DNA of 9,346 nt from Promethearchaeota archaeon (GCA_014729315.1 WJKD01000119.1:1-9346); one strand, 5' to 3'; positions 1 through 6,326 are shown, numbered from the stretch's first letter. A program made the numbers and translations. Notes: generated by a model not told the origin, from the letters alone.

Positions 1-758
1 ATGCATTAAGCATGAGATTATCTGATGAATTGCTAAACGCAATAGAAAAGGTTCGAGATTCGGAAAAATTAAAATTTTTGGTCATTAGAGGTGCGGGCGA
101 GAATTTCTGCGTGGGTGACGATATTACGGAGATGCCGAGATGGGGTGACGCTCATCTTATAATGAAACGAGCCAGATATTACCAAAATATGGCGAACCAG
201 TTGGAGGAACTGGATAAGATTACCATCGCCGCGGTGGACGGTTACGCCGTCGGTGGAGGTTTAGAAATAACCATGGCTTGCGATTTCGTTATTGCTACGG
301 AGCGGGCAAAATGGGGGATGCCAGAAGTGGATGTTGGAATTACTCCTGGATGGGGTGGAACGACAAGACTGGCTAGATTAATAGGGAGAAGAAGGGCGAA
401 AGAAATTAATCTCATAGGTGCTCTCCATCCTGCAAAAAAAGCAGAAGAATGGAATCTTTGGAATCGGGTTGTAGCTAACGACGAATTAGAGAAAGAGGTA
501 AATAACCTATTAAAAGTATTGAAGGTAAAAAACCAACAAGCTATGCGGCAACTAAAATTTATAATTAATCGAGGAGTCGAATGTGATTTATATACAGCTC
601 AAGGATTTGAAGCTCTATGTGCTGGTATGACGGGAGCGGTTAACGGAATGTGGAAGATTAAAGACGCAGATCAAGGTAAAGGAGTGCTTGGATTTGGAAG
701 AAAAGACAGTCTATGGAATACTCGAAGAGACCTTTCCAAAAATTTCTGGGTTGATTAA
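1..758 (+). CDS. Enoyl-CoA hydratase/isomerase (crotonase) family protein, 5' end outside window
   Basis: Crotonase-fold enzyme that would act on acyl-CoA thioesters in the cytoplasm, for example by hydrating a 2-enoyl-CoA. The first ATG in the window (position 12) is not the true start. The frame stays open to the window edge and reads A-L-S before that Met, matching the family's N-A-L-S strand, so about 35-40 N-terminal residues lie upstream. Counting from that Met: the first oxyanion-hole motif is FCVGDD (32-37), the second is the glycine run GGG (81-83), and both acids used by hydratases are present, E85 in GGGLE and E105 in GMPE. The C-terminus (about 210-248) is unusual. It is rich in Trp, Gly and Asp (GMWKIKDADQGKG) and lacks the usual F-x-E-K-R-K-P-x-F ending. 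The substrate cannot be assigned. Family call is firm, exact reaction open. Confidence 0.9.
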   Translation, partial: ALSMRLSDELLNAIEKVRDSEKLKFLVIRGAGENFCVGDDITEMPRWGDAHLIMKRARYYQNMANQLEELDKITIAAVDGYAVGGGLEITMACDFVIATERAKWGMPEVDVGITPGWGGTTRLARLIGRRRAKEINLIGALHPAKKAEEWNLWNRVVANDELEKEVNNLLKVLKVKNQQAMRQLKFIINRGVECDLYTAQGFEALCAGMTGAVNGMWKIKDADQGKGVLGFGRKDSLWNTRRDLSKNFWVD

Positions 759-810
759 ATGTTTTTATATTGGGCAATTCAAATATTTTGGGTCCTTAAA
801 AACTAAATAA

Positions 811-868
811 TATTGTTTTTTCCTTCATAATCTCCTAAAATTTCTTTAAAATAATAGCTCTTTTTTTT
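811..868 (+). terminator. Oligo-T tracts downstream of the enoyl-CoA hydratase
   Basis: Two T runs, T6 at 816-821 and T8 at 861-868, lie in the 167-base gap after the hydratase stop. Archaeal RNA polymerase commonly stops at such tracts without a hairpin. I see no gene in the gap. Confidence 0.35.
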
Positions 869-876
869 CTTTATTG

Positions 877-890
877 GAAAATCTTATAAA
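877..890 (+). promoter_or_regulatory. BRE/TATA-like promoter of the DUF1801 gene
   Basis: CTTATAAA at 883-890 is a good archaeal TATA box, and the purine-rich GAAAA just upstream could serve as BRE. Initiation about 26 bases downstream would fall near 913, giving a leader of only about 13 bases before the ATG at 926. No Shine-Dalgarno sequence is visible there. Confidence 0.45.
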
Positions 891-925
891 GAAAACTTAA
901 AACAAATTAACTTATTTCTAAAATT

Positions 926-1252
926 ATGAGCAAAAAGATTGATAATTACATAGAAAAACAAATATCGCCTCAAAAAGAAATTTGTCAGAGTTTAAGAACT
1001 ATTATATTAAATACCTTTCCAGACATTAAAGAAGAAATGAAATATGGAGTACCATATTATGGGAACAAATTTTATATCGTAGCATTGAAGAATCATGTAA
1101 ATTTGGGATTCTCAATCAAAAGTTTAACAAAAGATGAAATTAACCTATTTGAAGGGACTGGAAAAACAACCAGGCATTTAAAAATTAAGTCTAAAGAAAG
1201 TATTGACAAGGAAAATATCAAAGAACTATTAAAATTGGTAAAAAATAAATAA
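926..1252 (+). CDS. DUF1801 (YdhG-like) domain protein
   Basis: Small cytoplasmic protein of 108 residues, the length of a single DUF1801 domain. The order of features fits the family: an N-terminal helix (IDNYIEKQ), a helix carrying L-R-x-I-I and a Pro, then E-E-M-K-Y-G-V-P-Y-Y (36-45), a strand with K-N-H-V-N-L-G-F, and near the end G-T-G-K-T-T-R-H-L-K-I. Some bacterial relatives have been linked to iron handling as frataxin-like proteins, but most members have no known function and I assign none. The gene has its own TATA-like promoter and appears monocistronic: 135 bases separate it from the next gene on the same strand. The ATG at 926 is the only reasonable start. Confidence 0.85.
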   Translation: MSKKIDNYIEKQISPQKEICQSLRTIILNTFPDIKEEMKYGVPYYGNKFYIVALKNHVNLGFSIKSLTKDEINLFEGTGKTTRHLKIKSKESIDKENIKELLKLVKNK

Positions 1253-1273
1253 GAATATCACTACCTTCAATAA

Positions 1274-1299
1274 ATAATGAGAAAAAAGTTGCTCATTAT
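1274..1299 (+). repeat. Perfect 8-bp inverted repeat 3' of the DUF1801 gene
   Basis: ATAATGAG (1274-1281) and CTCATTAT (1292-1299) are exact reverse complements separated by 10 bases. They lie 21 bases after the stop of the DUF1801 gene. They could form a 3' UTR hairpin. No T tract follows, so a terminator role is uncertain. Confidence 0.35.
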
Positions 1300-1328
1300 A
1301 AAAATGACGAAATAATAAAGAAGATAGG

Positions 1329-1338
1329 ATTTAAAAAA
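1329..1338 (+). promoter_or_regulatory. TATA-like box upstream of the SRPBCC gene
   Basis: The stretch ATTTAAAAAA, preceded by AGG, resembles a TATA box about 55 bases before the ATG at 1388. A weak Shine-Dalgarno match, GTGAT at 1377-1381, lies 6 bases before the start. The surroundings are very A-rich, so the call is soft. Confidence 0.25.
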
Positions 1339-1387
1339 AATAAAAGTTAAATTAAATTCAATAAAAATTAAAAAATGTGATCTAATT

Positions 1388-1822
1388 ATGCCAAGATTGG
1401 ACAAAACTATTTTGATTAATGCTCCCGTGAAAAAAGTCTATGAAATTTTAGACGATTTCATGATTATGCCCCGATGGAATATAGTAGTTCAAGAAATTTC
1501 TGAGCTTGAAAAAGATAAATACTTTTTAAAAACGAATGTAGGAGATGTAACAAATATCGTTGTCGAAAATGTACCAAACGAGAAGATGACATCTGTGCAA
1601 GAGGGGAGCCCGATGGATGAAATCGGATACATCTTTAATCCACAAGGAGACGATGTAGAGGTTACTTTATGGGCAACCTTTGAATTGGAAGATCAAAGAT
1701 CGGTATTAGATATAGCAGCAGACTTGTTTCTAAAAAGCTTGAAAGTATACGTCGATTATATAAGCGCTGGAGGAGACCCAGAATCCTATGTGAAAAAATT
1801 TTCAAAAATAAAAAAAGCCTAA
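1388..1822 (+). CDS. SRPBCC / START-like (polyketide cyclase-type) protein
   Basis: A 144-residue protein with the SRPBCC (Bet v1/START-like) layout. An opening strand ends in INAPVKKVYEILDDF (10-24), where Ala-Pro and V-x-x-V/I mark the first helix. M-P-R-W-N (27-31) follows, then successive beta strands, and a long C-terminal helix (about 107-127, DIAADLFLKSLKVYVDYI). Members bind hydrophobic ligands in a helix-grip cavity and include cyclases, hydratases and lipid carriers; the ligand cannot be read from sequence. There is no signal peptide or membrane segment, so it is cytoplasmic. The tail is Lys-rich (KKFSKIKKA). It is transcribed alone and converges on a minus-strand gene remnant. Confidence 0.8.
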   Translation: MPRLDKTILINAPVKKVYEILDDFMIMPRWNIVVQEISELEKDKYFLKTNVGDVTNIVVENVPNEKMTSVQEGSPMDEIGYIFNPQGDDVEVTLWATFELEDQRSVLDIAADLFLKSLKVYVDYISAGGDPESYVKKFSKIKKA

Positions 1823-1825
1823 AAA

Positions 1826-1883
1826 AGAAAAATTAAAAGTAGTAATGTAATCAATAATTCTATACTTCTACTTTATTTTTCCT
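1826..1883 (+). terminator. Imperfect inverted repeat with T-rich tail between convergent genes
   Basis: AAAGTAG (1836-1842) pairs exactly with CTACTTT (1868-1874). The pairing extends imperfectly outward to about 1826 and 1883 (about 16-17 bases per arm with one bulge). The right arm is T-rich on the + strand and the left arm gives T-rich RNA on the minus strand. The element could therefore end transcription of the SRPBCC gene and of the opposing minus-strand unit. Confidence 0.35.
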
Positions 1884-2088
1884 GTTTTTATAGAAATTCT
1901 ATGTTGAATATCAAACTCCAGAGCCCGCTAATATTGCATCTGGCTGGAATGCAAATAGCTCCGAAGGTTTAGTTTTGTAGTTATAATAATTTAACATCGT
2001 GTCCTTCTAACTAAATCTGTTCAGCTAAGAATTCTACTACTGTTTGAGTGTTTACATATTAACTAAAAAGCAAATTTGCAATTTTCAT
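1881..2088 (-). pseudogene. Flavodoxin-like domain gene, degenerate remnant
   Basis: This stretch looks non-coding at first, but the minus strand reads as a broken flavodoxin. From an ATG at 2088 the frame gives MKIANLLFS-stop-YVNTQTVVEFLAEQI-stop-LEGHDVKLL-stop. After a one-base frame change near 1980 it continues YKTKPSELFAFQ, then PDAILAGSGV-stop-YST-stop-NFYKNR. This matches the flavodoxin pattern: a first strand, the N-T of the FMN phosphate loop, a helix, G-H-D-V-K-L, then P-x-E-L ... D-A-I-L-A-G-S as strand 3 with its loop. Stops lie at 2061-2059, 2013-2011, 1983-1981, 1913-1911 and 1901-1899. Only about 65 of a usual 140-170 codons remain. Its ATG overlaps the stop of the upstream protease gene as ATGA, the sign of a former co-translated operon. 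It is not expressed as a flavodoxin. Confidence 0.65.
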
Positions 2089-2927
2089 GTTTCTTCCCCA
2101 TCTATTTGGTTTAATTTTGTAGAAATTATTATTACAATTATCCATAATACTAATCCCCAGCTAAGAATATAGATTATGGTTCTTACATCTGTAATTGGAA
2201 AGGGAGCTAGAATACTTGTTGTCCAGGCAACAAGAGAGGCATGCATGAGAATTACTAATAGTAGGCTTTCTGTTCGGTCAAATACCCAAACTAAAAGCAC
2301 TCTGAAAGCGGGTAACCAAGAAAAGAGACGTGCAAGTAAAACGGCTATTGCAAATGGTTGTAGAGAACTAGCATACATTGAAAAAAGAGGAAAATGCCAT
2401 AGACCCCATAAAAAACCCACTATGATCCCAGTTTTGAGCTTACTGTAATGTTGTCTCATCTGGGGAATAAGGAATCCTGTCCAGCCGAGCTCTTCGAAAA
2501 ATCCCACCATCAAGCCGACAAGTATACCAGAAAGTATAAGTGATATTTTTTCATGGGATAAGAATAGAGCTGGATAGTATTCTGAGGATATCATCGAAAG
2601 TATAAGAATAAGACCCCCAAAAAGGATTGGAGTCATAATAAGTGCCACTCCATACCATTTGATATTTACCCGCCATTTAGACAAGCGGGAGCGCAAATCA
2701 CTAAACCCATCTCTACCATATACAAGAGCAGTCATTAATAGACCTGCAGTACTGGGACCTGTAAGCGTTGCTATGTACACTAAAGGTAAGAGTTCTTCGG
2801 ATATAGGTTTCAATCCCAAAACTCCATCAATGCCAATAATTAAGATAATACAACCCCATGAAATTGCAAATGTCAAAATAAAATATATTATCACTTGATA
2901 TTGTTTAACAAAATTTTTAATAGTCAA
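2085..2927 (-). CDS. CPBP family intramembrane metalloprotease (CAAX protease / Abi type)
   Basis: A 280-residue polytopic membrane protein with about eight hydrophobic segments. The three CPBP motifs are in order: the paired acid E145-E146 in FFEELGWTGFLIP, H178 in FLWGLWHFPLF, and H229 in LLLVILMHAS. These residues hold the catalytic metal in the membrane. The first motif has Thr where the classic E-E-x-x-x-R form has Arg; as far as I recall, E-E-x-G-W-T-G also occurs in this family, so this does not imply inactivity. Members act in prenyl-protein processing, bacteriocin immunity or undefined proteolysis; the substrate is unknown. The start is a TTG at 2927, giving a basic N-terminus (MTIKNFVKQY) before segment 1. 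AAAGGAG at 2947-2941 is a strong Shine-Dalgarno match but sits 13 bases away, rather far. It is the only intact gene between two decayed same-strand neighbours. Confidence 0.85.
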   Translation of the reverse strand: MTIKNFVKQYQVIIYFILTFAISWGCIILIIGIDGVLGLKPISEELLPLVYIATLTGPSTAGLLMTALVYGRDGFSDLRSRLSKWRVNIKWYGVALIMTPILFGGLILILSMISSEYYPALFLSHEKISLILSGILVGLMVGFFEELGWTGFLIPQMRQHYSKLKTGIIVGFLWGLWHFPLFSMYASSLQPFAIAVLLARLFSWLPAFRVLLVWVFDRTESLLLVILMHASLVAWTTSILAPFPITDVRTIIYILSWGLVLWIIVIIISTKLNQIDGEET

Positions 2928-2940
2928 AACGAAAGACCAT

Positions 2941-2947
2941 CTCCTTT
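2941..2947 (-). promoter_or_regulatory. Shine-Dalgarno sequence of the CPBP protease gene
   Basis: The minus strand reads AAAGGAG, the clearest ribosome-binding site in the window. It is 13 bases from the TTG start at 2927. An out-of-frame ATG directly abuts it (2940) but gives only seven codons. Confidence 0.45.
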
Positions 2948-2994
2948 ATTAATTATTTCAATAATAATTTGAGAAATAAAAAGCTAATGATGCT

Positions 2995-3445
2995 TTAAGT
3001 TTGTCTTGAATATAAAATATAGGCATTAGAGAGTTTCTTATTTTGATTTGAGGTTGCTAAATTTTTAAGGAAAAAATTGATATCATCATCATTACAATCA
3101 AAATCGTCGATATTGTCGAATTCGTCGATAATTTTCAGCGATAAATCCGTCATAACCTATGATCTCTAGCAATTTCTTCTAAGGAAGGTGTAAAATTATT
3201 TTTTTAAATTTTTCGTAAAAAATATCAGCTTTTCTAATATTATCTATTAGTATTATAATCATAATCCTCGTTCTCCAAGATTTCCTTTAATCTTTATATT
3301 TCTTCCTCAGATTCAATTAGCTCTTGCTCAAAATGAAAATACAAATTTCTGAAATCTCCTCATGTTCCTTCCCTAAATTCTTTTTCCGTTTATCGTTGTC
3401 ATCGCAATTAATATACCATTTCTTACTTAAAAATATAAAGATCTT
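2995..3445 (-). pseudogene. Degenerate acidic protein gene, family not recognised
   Basis: The roughly 530-base gap before the methyltransferase holds minus-strand protein-like pieces in shifting frames. From 3445 to 3317 one frame reads SKKWYINCDDNDKRKKNLG and then KEHEE. Overlapping it from about 3356 to 3240 another reads FRNLYFHFEQELIESEEEI-stop-RLKEILENEDYDYNTNR. From about 3244, KADIFYEKFKKIILHLP-stop-KKLLEIIGYDGFIAENY. A last frame, open from an ATG at 3153, gives 52 residues (IIDEFDNIDDFDCNDDDINF and on to YSRQT) and ends at 2995. Together these look like one charged, helix-prone protein of about 140 residues broken by about three frameshifts and three or more stops. No convincing start codon remains. 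It ends 67 bases before the protease start on the same strand, so the two may once have been co-transcribed. The last 52 residues could still be a real small ORF, but no ribosome-binding site precedes them. Confidence 0.4.
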
Positions 3446-3502
3446 TTAAAAAGTATAATATTGATAATTTCTCGACGAGGAAATTCAAAAACTTCAATAG
3501 GT

Positions 3503-3511
3503 GTTATAAAC
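3503..3511 (+). promoter_or_regulatory. TATA-like box of the methyltransferase gene
   Basis: GTTATAAAC ends 18 bases before the ATG at 3530, which would give a nearly leaderless transcript. A second candidate, CTTTTAAAAAG at 3443-3453, would give a leader of about 55-60 bases. The sequence does not decide between them. Confidence 0.25.
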
Positions 3512-3529
3512 AATAAAAACCTGATAACT

Positions 3530-4294
3530 ATGGATTTTTGGAAATATTATGATGTGACACACAAGGAGCACCTCGTGTGTAATCCTATGAGCGTCGAAAA
3601 ATTAAACGAACTTATTACGCTCTTGGGATTAAAACCAGGTTCAAAAGTGTTAGAAATCGCCACTGGTAAGGCAGAGTTTCTGATTCGGCTCGTCGAAAAA
3701 TACAATGTGTCCGCAGTAGGCGTTGATCTCTCACCGTACTACATTATGGATGCTAAAAGAAAAGCGAAAGAACGTGTCCCAAATGCCGATTTAAAATTAA
3801 TTGAAATGGACGGTGCCAATTATAAGCCAAATACACCAGAGAGCTTTAACCTTACATGTTGTTTAGGCGCCAGTTGGATTTATAACGGACATGAGGGCAC
3901 GCTTAAATATTTGATAAGTCAAACAAAGCCCAACGGATACGTCATTGCGGGAGAACCATTTTGGATTACTAAACCTCCAAAAGAGTATTTCGATCTTTCG
4001 GAAATAAAATATGAGATGTTCAGTACGCATGCTGGGAATGTCGAAATTGGAGAGAATCTCGGACTAAAACTGCTTTACACTTTTGTAAGCACCCCTGATG
4101 ACTGGGATAGATATCTCGGGCTCCAATGGTATGCGATGGATAAATACACTCAAACATCTCCGGAAGATCCCGACATACCCGAGCTATTAGATAAATTAAA
4201 TAAAGAAAAAGATCTATATCTGAATTGGGAGCGGAAGGCACTTGGGTGGGCTATTTATGTTTTTAGAAAGGCTAAATCAAAAAAGAAAAAATAA
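3530..4294 (+). CDS. Class I SAM-dependent methyltransferase
   Basis: Cytoplasmic methyltransferase of 254 residues that would transfer a methyl group from S-adenosylmethionine. After the lead-in MDFWKYYDVTHKEHLVCNPM comes motif I, VLEIATGKAEF (40-50), where the glycine loop is the variant E-I-A-T-G-K-A. The acidic end of strand 2 follows in VGVDLS (63-68; D66), then the D in IEMDGANY (91-98), and strand 4 with CCLGASWIYNG. YVIAGEPFW (137-145) is motif III. The C-terminal third (about 150-245) is a substrate-side extension rich in Trp and Tyr, ending WAIYVFRKAK and a Lys tail. The frame is open from a TTG at 3461, but the added 23 residues are low-quality sequence and the ATG at 3530 matches where the family's conserved text begins. 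The methyl acceptor is unknown. It is monocistronic, with 13 bases between its end and the convergent synthetase. Confidence 0.85.
   Translation: MDFWKYYDVTHKEHLVCNPMSVEKLNELITLLGLKPGSKVLEIATGKAEFLIRLVEKYNVSAVGVDLSPYYIMDAKRKAKERVPNADLKLIEMDGANYKPNTPESFNLTCCLGASWIYNGHEGTLKYLISQTKPNGYVIAGEPFWITKPPKEYFDLSEIKYEMFSTHAGNVEIGENLGLKLLYTFVSTPDDWDRYLGLQWYAMDKYTQTSPEDPDIPELLDKLNKEKDLYLNWERKALGWAIYVFRKAKSKKKK
4279..4291 (-). terminator. Oligo-T terminator of the acetoacetyl-CoA synthetase unit
   Basis: On the minus strand two T6 runs separated by one C begin 17 bases after the synthetase stop at 4308. The same bases encode the Lys-rich tail of the convergent methyltransferase, so one sequence may do both jobs. 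Confidence 0.45.
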
Positions 4295-4307
4295 TGTTAA
4301 TTTAAAA

Positions 4308-5333
4308 TTAAAGCTTATCTTTCATTTCCATATAGAAATCTAGCGAATCGGGATTTCTAAGGGCACCTCGGTTGCTTGCGCTCATTCCACGTAAGATTTT
4401 CGTAACCGCAATTTCAACTTTTTTCCCTGAGAATGTGTAAGGAATACCCTCGGGAGGTACTTCGAATATTTTCGAAGGTACGTGTCGAGGAGAGGTTTTC
4501 TCTCGTAAAAGCTTTCGAATTTTATTTTTTAAATCTTCGGTTAGAGTATTACTTTCGGTGAGCTCAACGAACAGAACCACTTCTACATTTCCTTTGTCGT
4601 CTGCGTTTCCTATCGCTAAACTATCTGCAATTTCGGGTAGTTGTTCTACCACATTATAAATTTCTGAGGTTCCAATTCTTACACCAGATGGTTTAAGTGT
4701 GGCGTCAGATCGTCCCCAGAAGGTAATACCTCCAGTATCGCTATGTTCTACGATCCAATCACCGTGTCGCCAGACATTTATTCCTTGTGGCTCATAGAAT
4801 TCAAAATATGCTGCCTTGTACTTGCTCATATTCTCGTCATCCCCCCAGAAATAGATTGGCATAGAAGGAGCGGGAGCCTCGCATACAAGTTCTGCTTGTT
4901 GATCTTTTACAGGATTGCCGTTAGGATCATACGCTTGGACCTTCATAGCCAAGGCTTTACCCTGTAGTTCTCCCGAATATACGGGTTTAATTGGAATAGC
5001 TCCAGCAAAACAACCGTTTATATCGGTTCCACCTGAAATCGAATTAAAGAATAAATCCTCCTTGATTTGACCATAACACCATTCAAATCCTTCTGGACTA
5101 AGAGTGCTTGCTGTTTGTGAAATTTCTCTCAAAGTTGATAAGTCATATTTTTCTTTTGGCTTTAATCCTTGTCCCATTAAATAGTGTATATATGTGGCAG
5201 AGCACCCAAAAATCGAAATCTTGTATTTTTCGATTAACTCGAACATTCTTAGAGGATCTGGGTATAAAGGATTTCCGTCATACAGAAATATCGTTGCGCC
5301 CACTGCTAAGGAACTGATAAGCCAGTTCCACAT
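4308..5333 (-). CDS. Acetoacetyl-CoA synthetase, C-terminal part (separated by an in-frame stop)
   Basis: Second portion of an ANL-superfamily acetoacetate-CoA ligase (acetoacetate + ATP + CoA to acetoacetyl-CoA + AMP + PPi). From MWNWL: NSISGGTDIN (97-106) is the adenylate-binding core, VWRHGDWI (187-194) follows, then GRSDATLKPSGVRIG (207-221) at the hinge to the mobile C-terminal domain. YTFSGKKVE (299-307) holds the lysine of the first half-reaction. The ATG at 5333 has no Shine-Dalgarno sequence and corresponds to the second Met of the family's W-M-M-W-N-W motif, so it is an internal codon rather than a natural start. It is in the same frame as the upstream part. On its own this piece lacks the ATP phosphate loop and should not be active. 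No other stop or frameshift is seen; the end is complete. Confidence 0.85.
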   Translation of the reverse strand: MWNWLISSLAVGATIFLYDGNPLYPDPLRMFELIEKYKISIFGCSATYIHYLMGQGLKPKEKYDLSTLREISQTASTLSPEGFEWCYGQIKEDLFFNSISGGTDINGCFAGAIPIKPVYSGELQGKALAMKVQAYDPNGNPVKDQQAELVCEAPAPSMPIYFWGDDENMSKYKAAYFEFYEPQGINVWRHGDWIVEHSDTGGITFWGRSDATLKPSGVRIGTSEIYNVVEQLPEIADSLAIGNADDKGNVEVVLFVELTESNTLTEDLKNKIRKLLREKTSPRHVPSKIFEVPPEGIPYTFSGKKVEIAVTKILRGMSASNRGALRNPDSLDFYMEMKDKL

Positions 5334-5363
5334 TTTGGCTAGCTTAAGAATTACTTAAGCTAT
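5334..5363 (-). other. 30-nt in-frame hairpin insertion carrying a stop codon
   Basis: Between TGG-ATG and ATG-TGG of the synthetase the minus strand holds ten extra codons: ATA GCT TAA GTA ATT CTT AAG CTA GCC AAA. Without them the protein reads W-M-M-W-N-W-L, as the family does. The core is a perfect 9-bp inverted repeat, TAGCTTAAG and CTTAAGCTA, with loop TAATT (5362-5340). A TGG/CCA pairing could add three outer base pairs. The boundary is ambiguous by up to two bases. The length is a multiple of three, so the only damage is the single TAA at 5357-5355. Confidence 0.8.
5340..5362. repeat. Perfect 9-bp inverted repeat, 5-nt loop, inside the synthetase gene
   Basis: TAGCTTAAG at 5340-5348 is the exact reverse complement of CTTAAGCTA at 5354-5362. 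It is the strongest short hairpin I found in the window, and it lies inside a gene rather than at a gene end. Confidence 0.9.
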
Positions 5364-6326
5364 CATCCATGAGGGTGCAGTGATGTAGGTTATTACATCG
5401 TCTCTACTTAGGTCTGTAGACAGAATTAATTCTTTAAGGTGATTTAAAAGTACGCCTCCACCACTTTGTACCATACATTTCGGCTTTCCTGTTGTTCCAC
5501 TGGAAAACATTACATATATTGGATGGTCAAAAGGTAATTGTTCAAATGCAAGCTCCGGGTTTTCCTCTTTAGATATAAAATCGTCCCAATGGACTGCGTT
5601 TGGAATACTACTTATGTCAGGTTTATCTTCTGAGATGTAAGACACCACTACAACCTTTTCTAAGGAAGGAATCGCTTCTACAACTTCTTTTACGTTTGGA
5701 ATGATGTTAAATGGTTTTCCTTTGTAAAAATAGCCGTCCACGGCAAAAAGCACTTTTGGTTCAATTTGACTAAACCGATCTATAACAGCACTGGATTGTA
5801 ATTCAGCACCACAAGAAGCCCAGATTGCTCCAATTGCCGTTGTCGCCAGCATCGCCGTAGGCGTTTCAATAAGATTCGGAATATAAGACACGACACGATC
5901 TTTCACCTTTACGCCCATATTTTTTAAAGACTTCGCTAACCGTGCAACTTGTTTGTTTAGTTCTGCATACGTGATTTCTTTATGCTTCACTGTTTCACCC
6001 TGAAAAATAAAAGCTTTTTGATCGTCTTTAAATTTTAATAGATTCTCAGCGAAATTTAACCTTGCTCCCGGAAACCAATTAGTACCCGGAAACACACTTA
6101 AGTCCTCAACGACTTTATCGTATTCTTTAGACGCTTTTATATCCGCAAAATCCCACATCGCCGCCCAGAATTCTGGTATCTCTTCCACGGACCATTCGTA
6201 TAATTCGTCTCCGTTCTGAATGTTCGCGTTGTATTCTTTATTTACAAAATCGATAAATTTTGTAATTTCAGCGTTTTTAATCCAGTCTTCCGATGGTTCC
6301 CACAATTTTTTTCTATCTTCGCTCAT
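5355..6326 (-). CDS. Acetoacetyl-CoA synthetase, N-terminal part (ends at the inserted stop)
   Basis: First portion of the acetoacetate-CoA ligase. It opens MSEDRKKLWEPSEDW, matching the family's short lead-in. It continues with the acyl-CoA synthetase N-terminal segment (WSVEEIPEFWAAMWDF and WFPGARLNFAENLL), and its AMP-binding domain carries the ATP phosphate loop SSGTTGKPK just before the end. It stops after ITAPSWMIA, where the last two residues come from the insertion. I chose the ATG at 6326; a GTG three codons upstream (6335) is in frame but adds only three residues. No Shine-Dalgarno sequence is visible, so the mRNA may have a short leader. With the downstream part the enzyme would be about 650-665 residues, the usual length. 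The enzyme commits acetoacetate to thiolase/hydratase-type CoA metabolism. Product truncated here unless the stop is overcome. Confidence 0.88.
   Translation of the reverse strand: MSEDRKKLWEPSEDWIKNAEITKFIDFVNKEYNANIQNGDELYEWSVEEIPEFWAAMWDFADIKASKEYDKVVEDLSVFPGTNWFPGARLNFAENLLKFKDDQKAFIFQGETVKHKEITYAELNKQVARLAKSLKNMGVKVKDRVVSYIPNLIETPTAMLATTAIGAIWASCGAELQSSAVIDRFSQIEPKVLFAVDGYFYKGKPFNIIPNVKEVVEAIPSLEKVVVVSYISEDKPDISSIPNAVHWDDFISKEENPELAFEQLPFDHPIYVMFSSGTTGKPKCMVQSGGGVLLNHLKELILSTDLSRDDVITYITAPSWMIA

Noticed and set aside
50..62. GGTTCGAGATTC resembling a tRNA T-arm
   Set aside because: It lies inside the hydratase reading frame, and no acceptor stem or anticodon arm can be built around it.
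1277..1315. Short plus-strand ORF (12 codons) after the DUF1801 gene
   Set aside because: Too short, in A-rich sequence, with no ribosome-binding site; it overlaps the inverted repeat.
1911..1913. TGA in the flavodoxin remnant as selenocysteine
   Set aside because: The same frame also has TAG stops and follows a frameshift, and the position fits an Arg codon lost by mutation. Decay explains all of it.
2920..2940. ATG at 2940 as the true protease start, with a one-base frameshift
   Set aside because: Removing one T would join MVFR to the protease frame, but this ATG directly abuts the Shine-Dalgarno sequence with no spacing. The TTG at 2927 needs no sequence change.
3461..3529. TTG at 3461 as the methyltransferase start
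   Set aside because: The added 23 residues look like translated upstream region, contain a TATA-like box and precede the first family-like residues at the ATG.
5355..5357. TAA in the synthetase as a reassigned sense codon
   Set aside because: Other genes here, such as the hydratase (758) and SRPBCC gene (1822), end at TAA where their families end, so a general reassignment is not supported.
5334..5363. Archaeal bulge-helix-bulge intron in the synthetase mRNA
   Set aside because: The structure is a plain hairpin with a possible 4/1 internal loop. It lacks two 3-nt bulges separated by a 4-bp helix, so the splicing endonuclease motif is not met.
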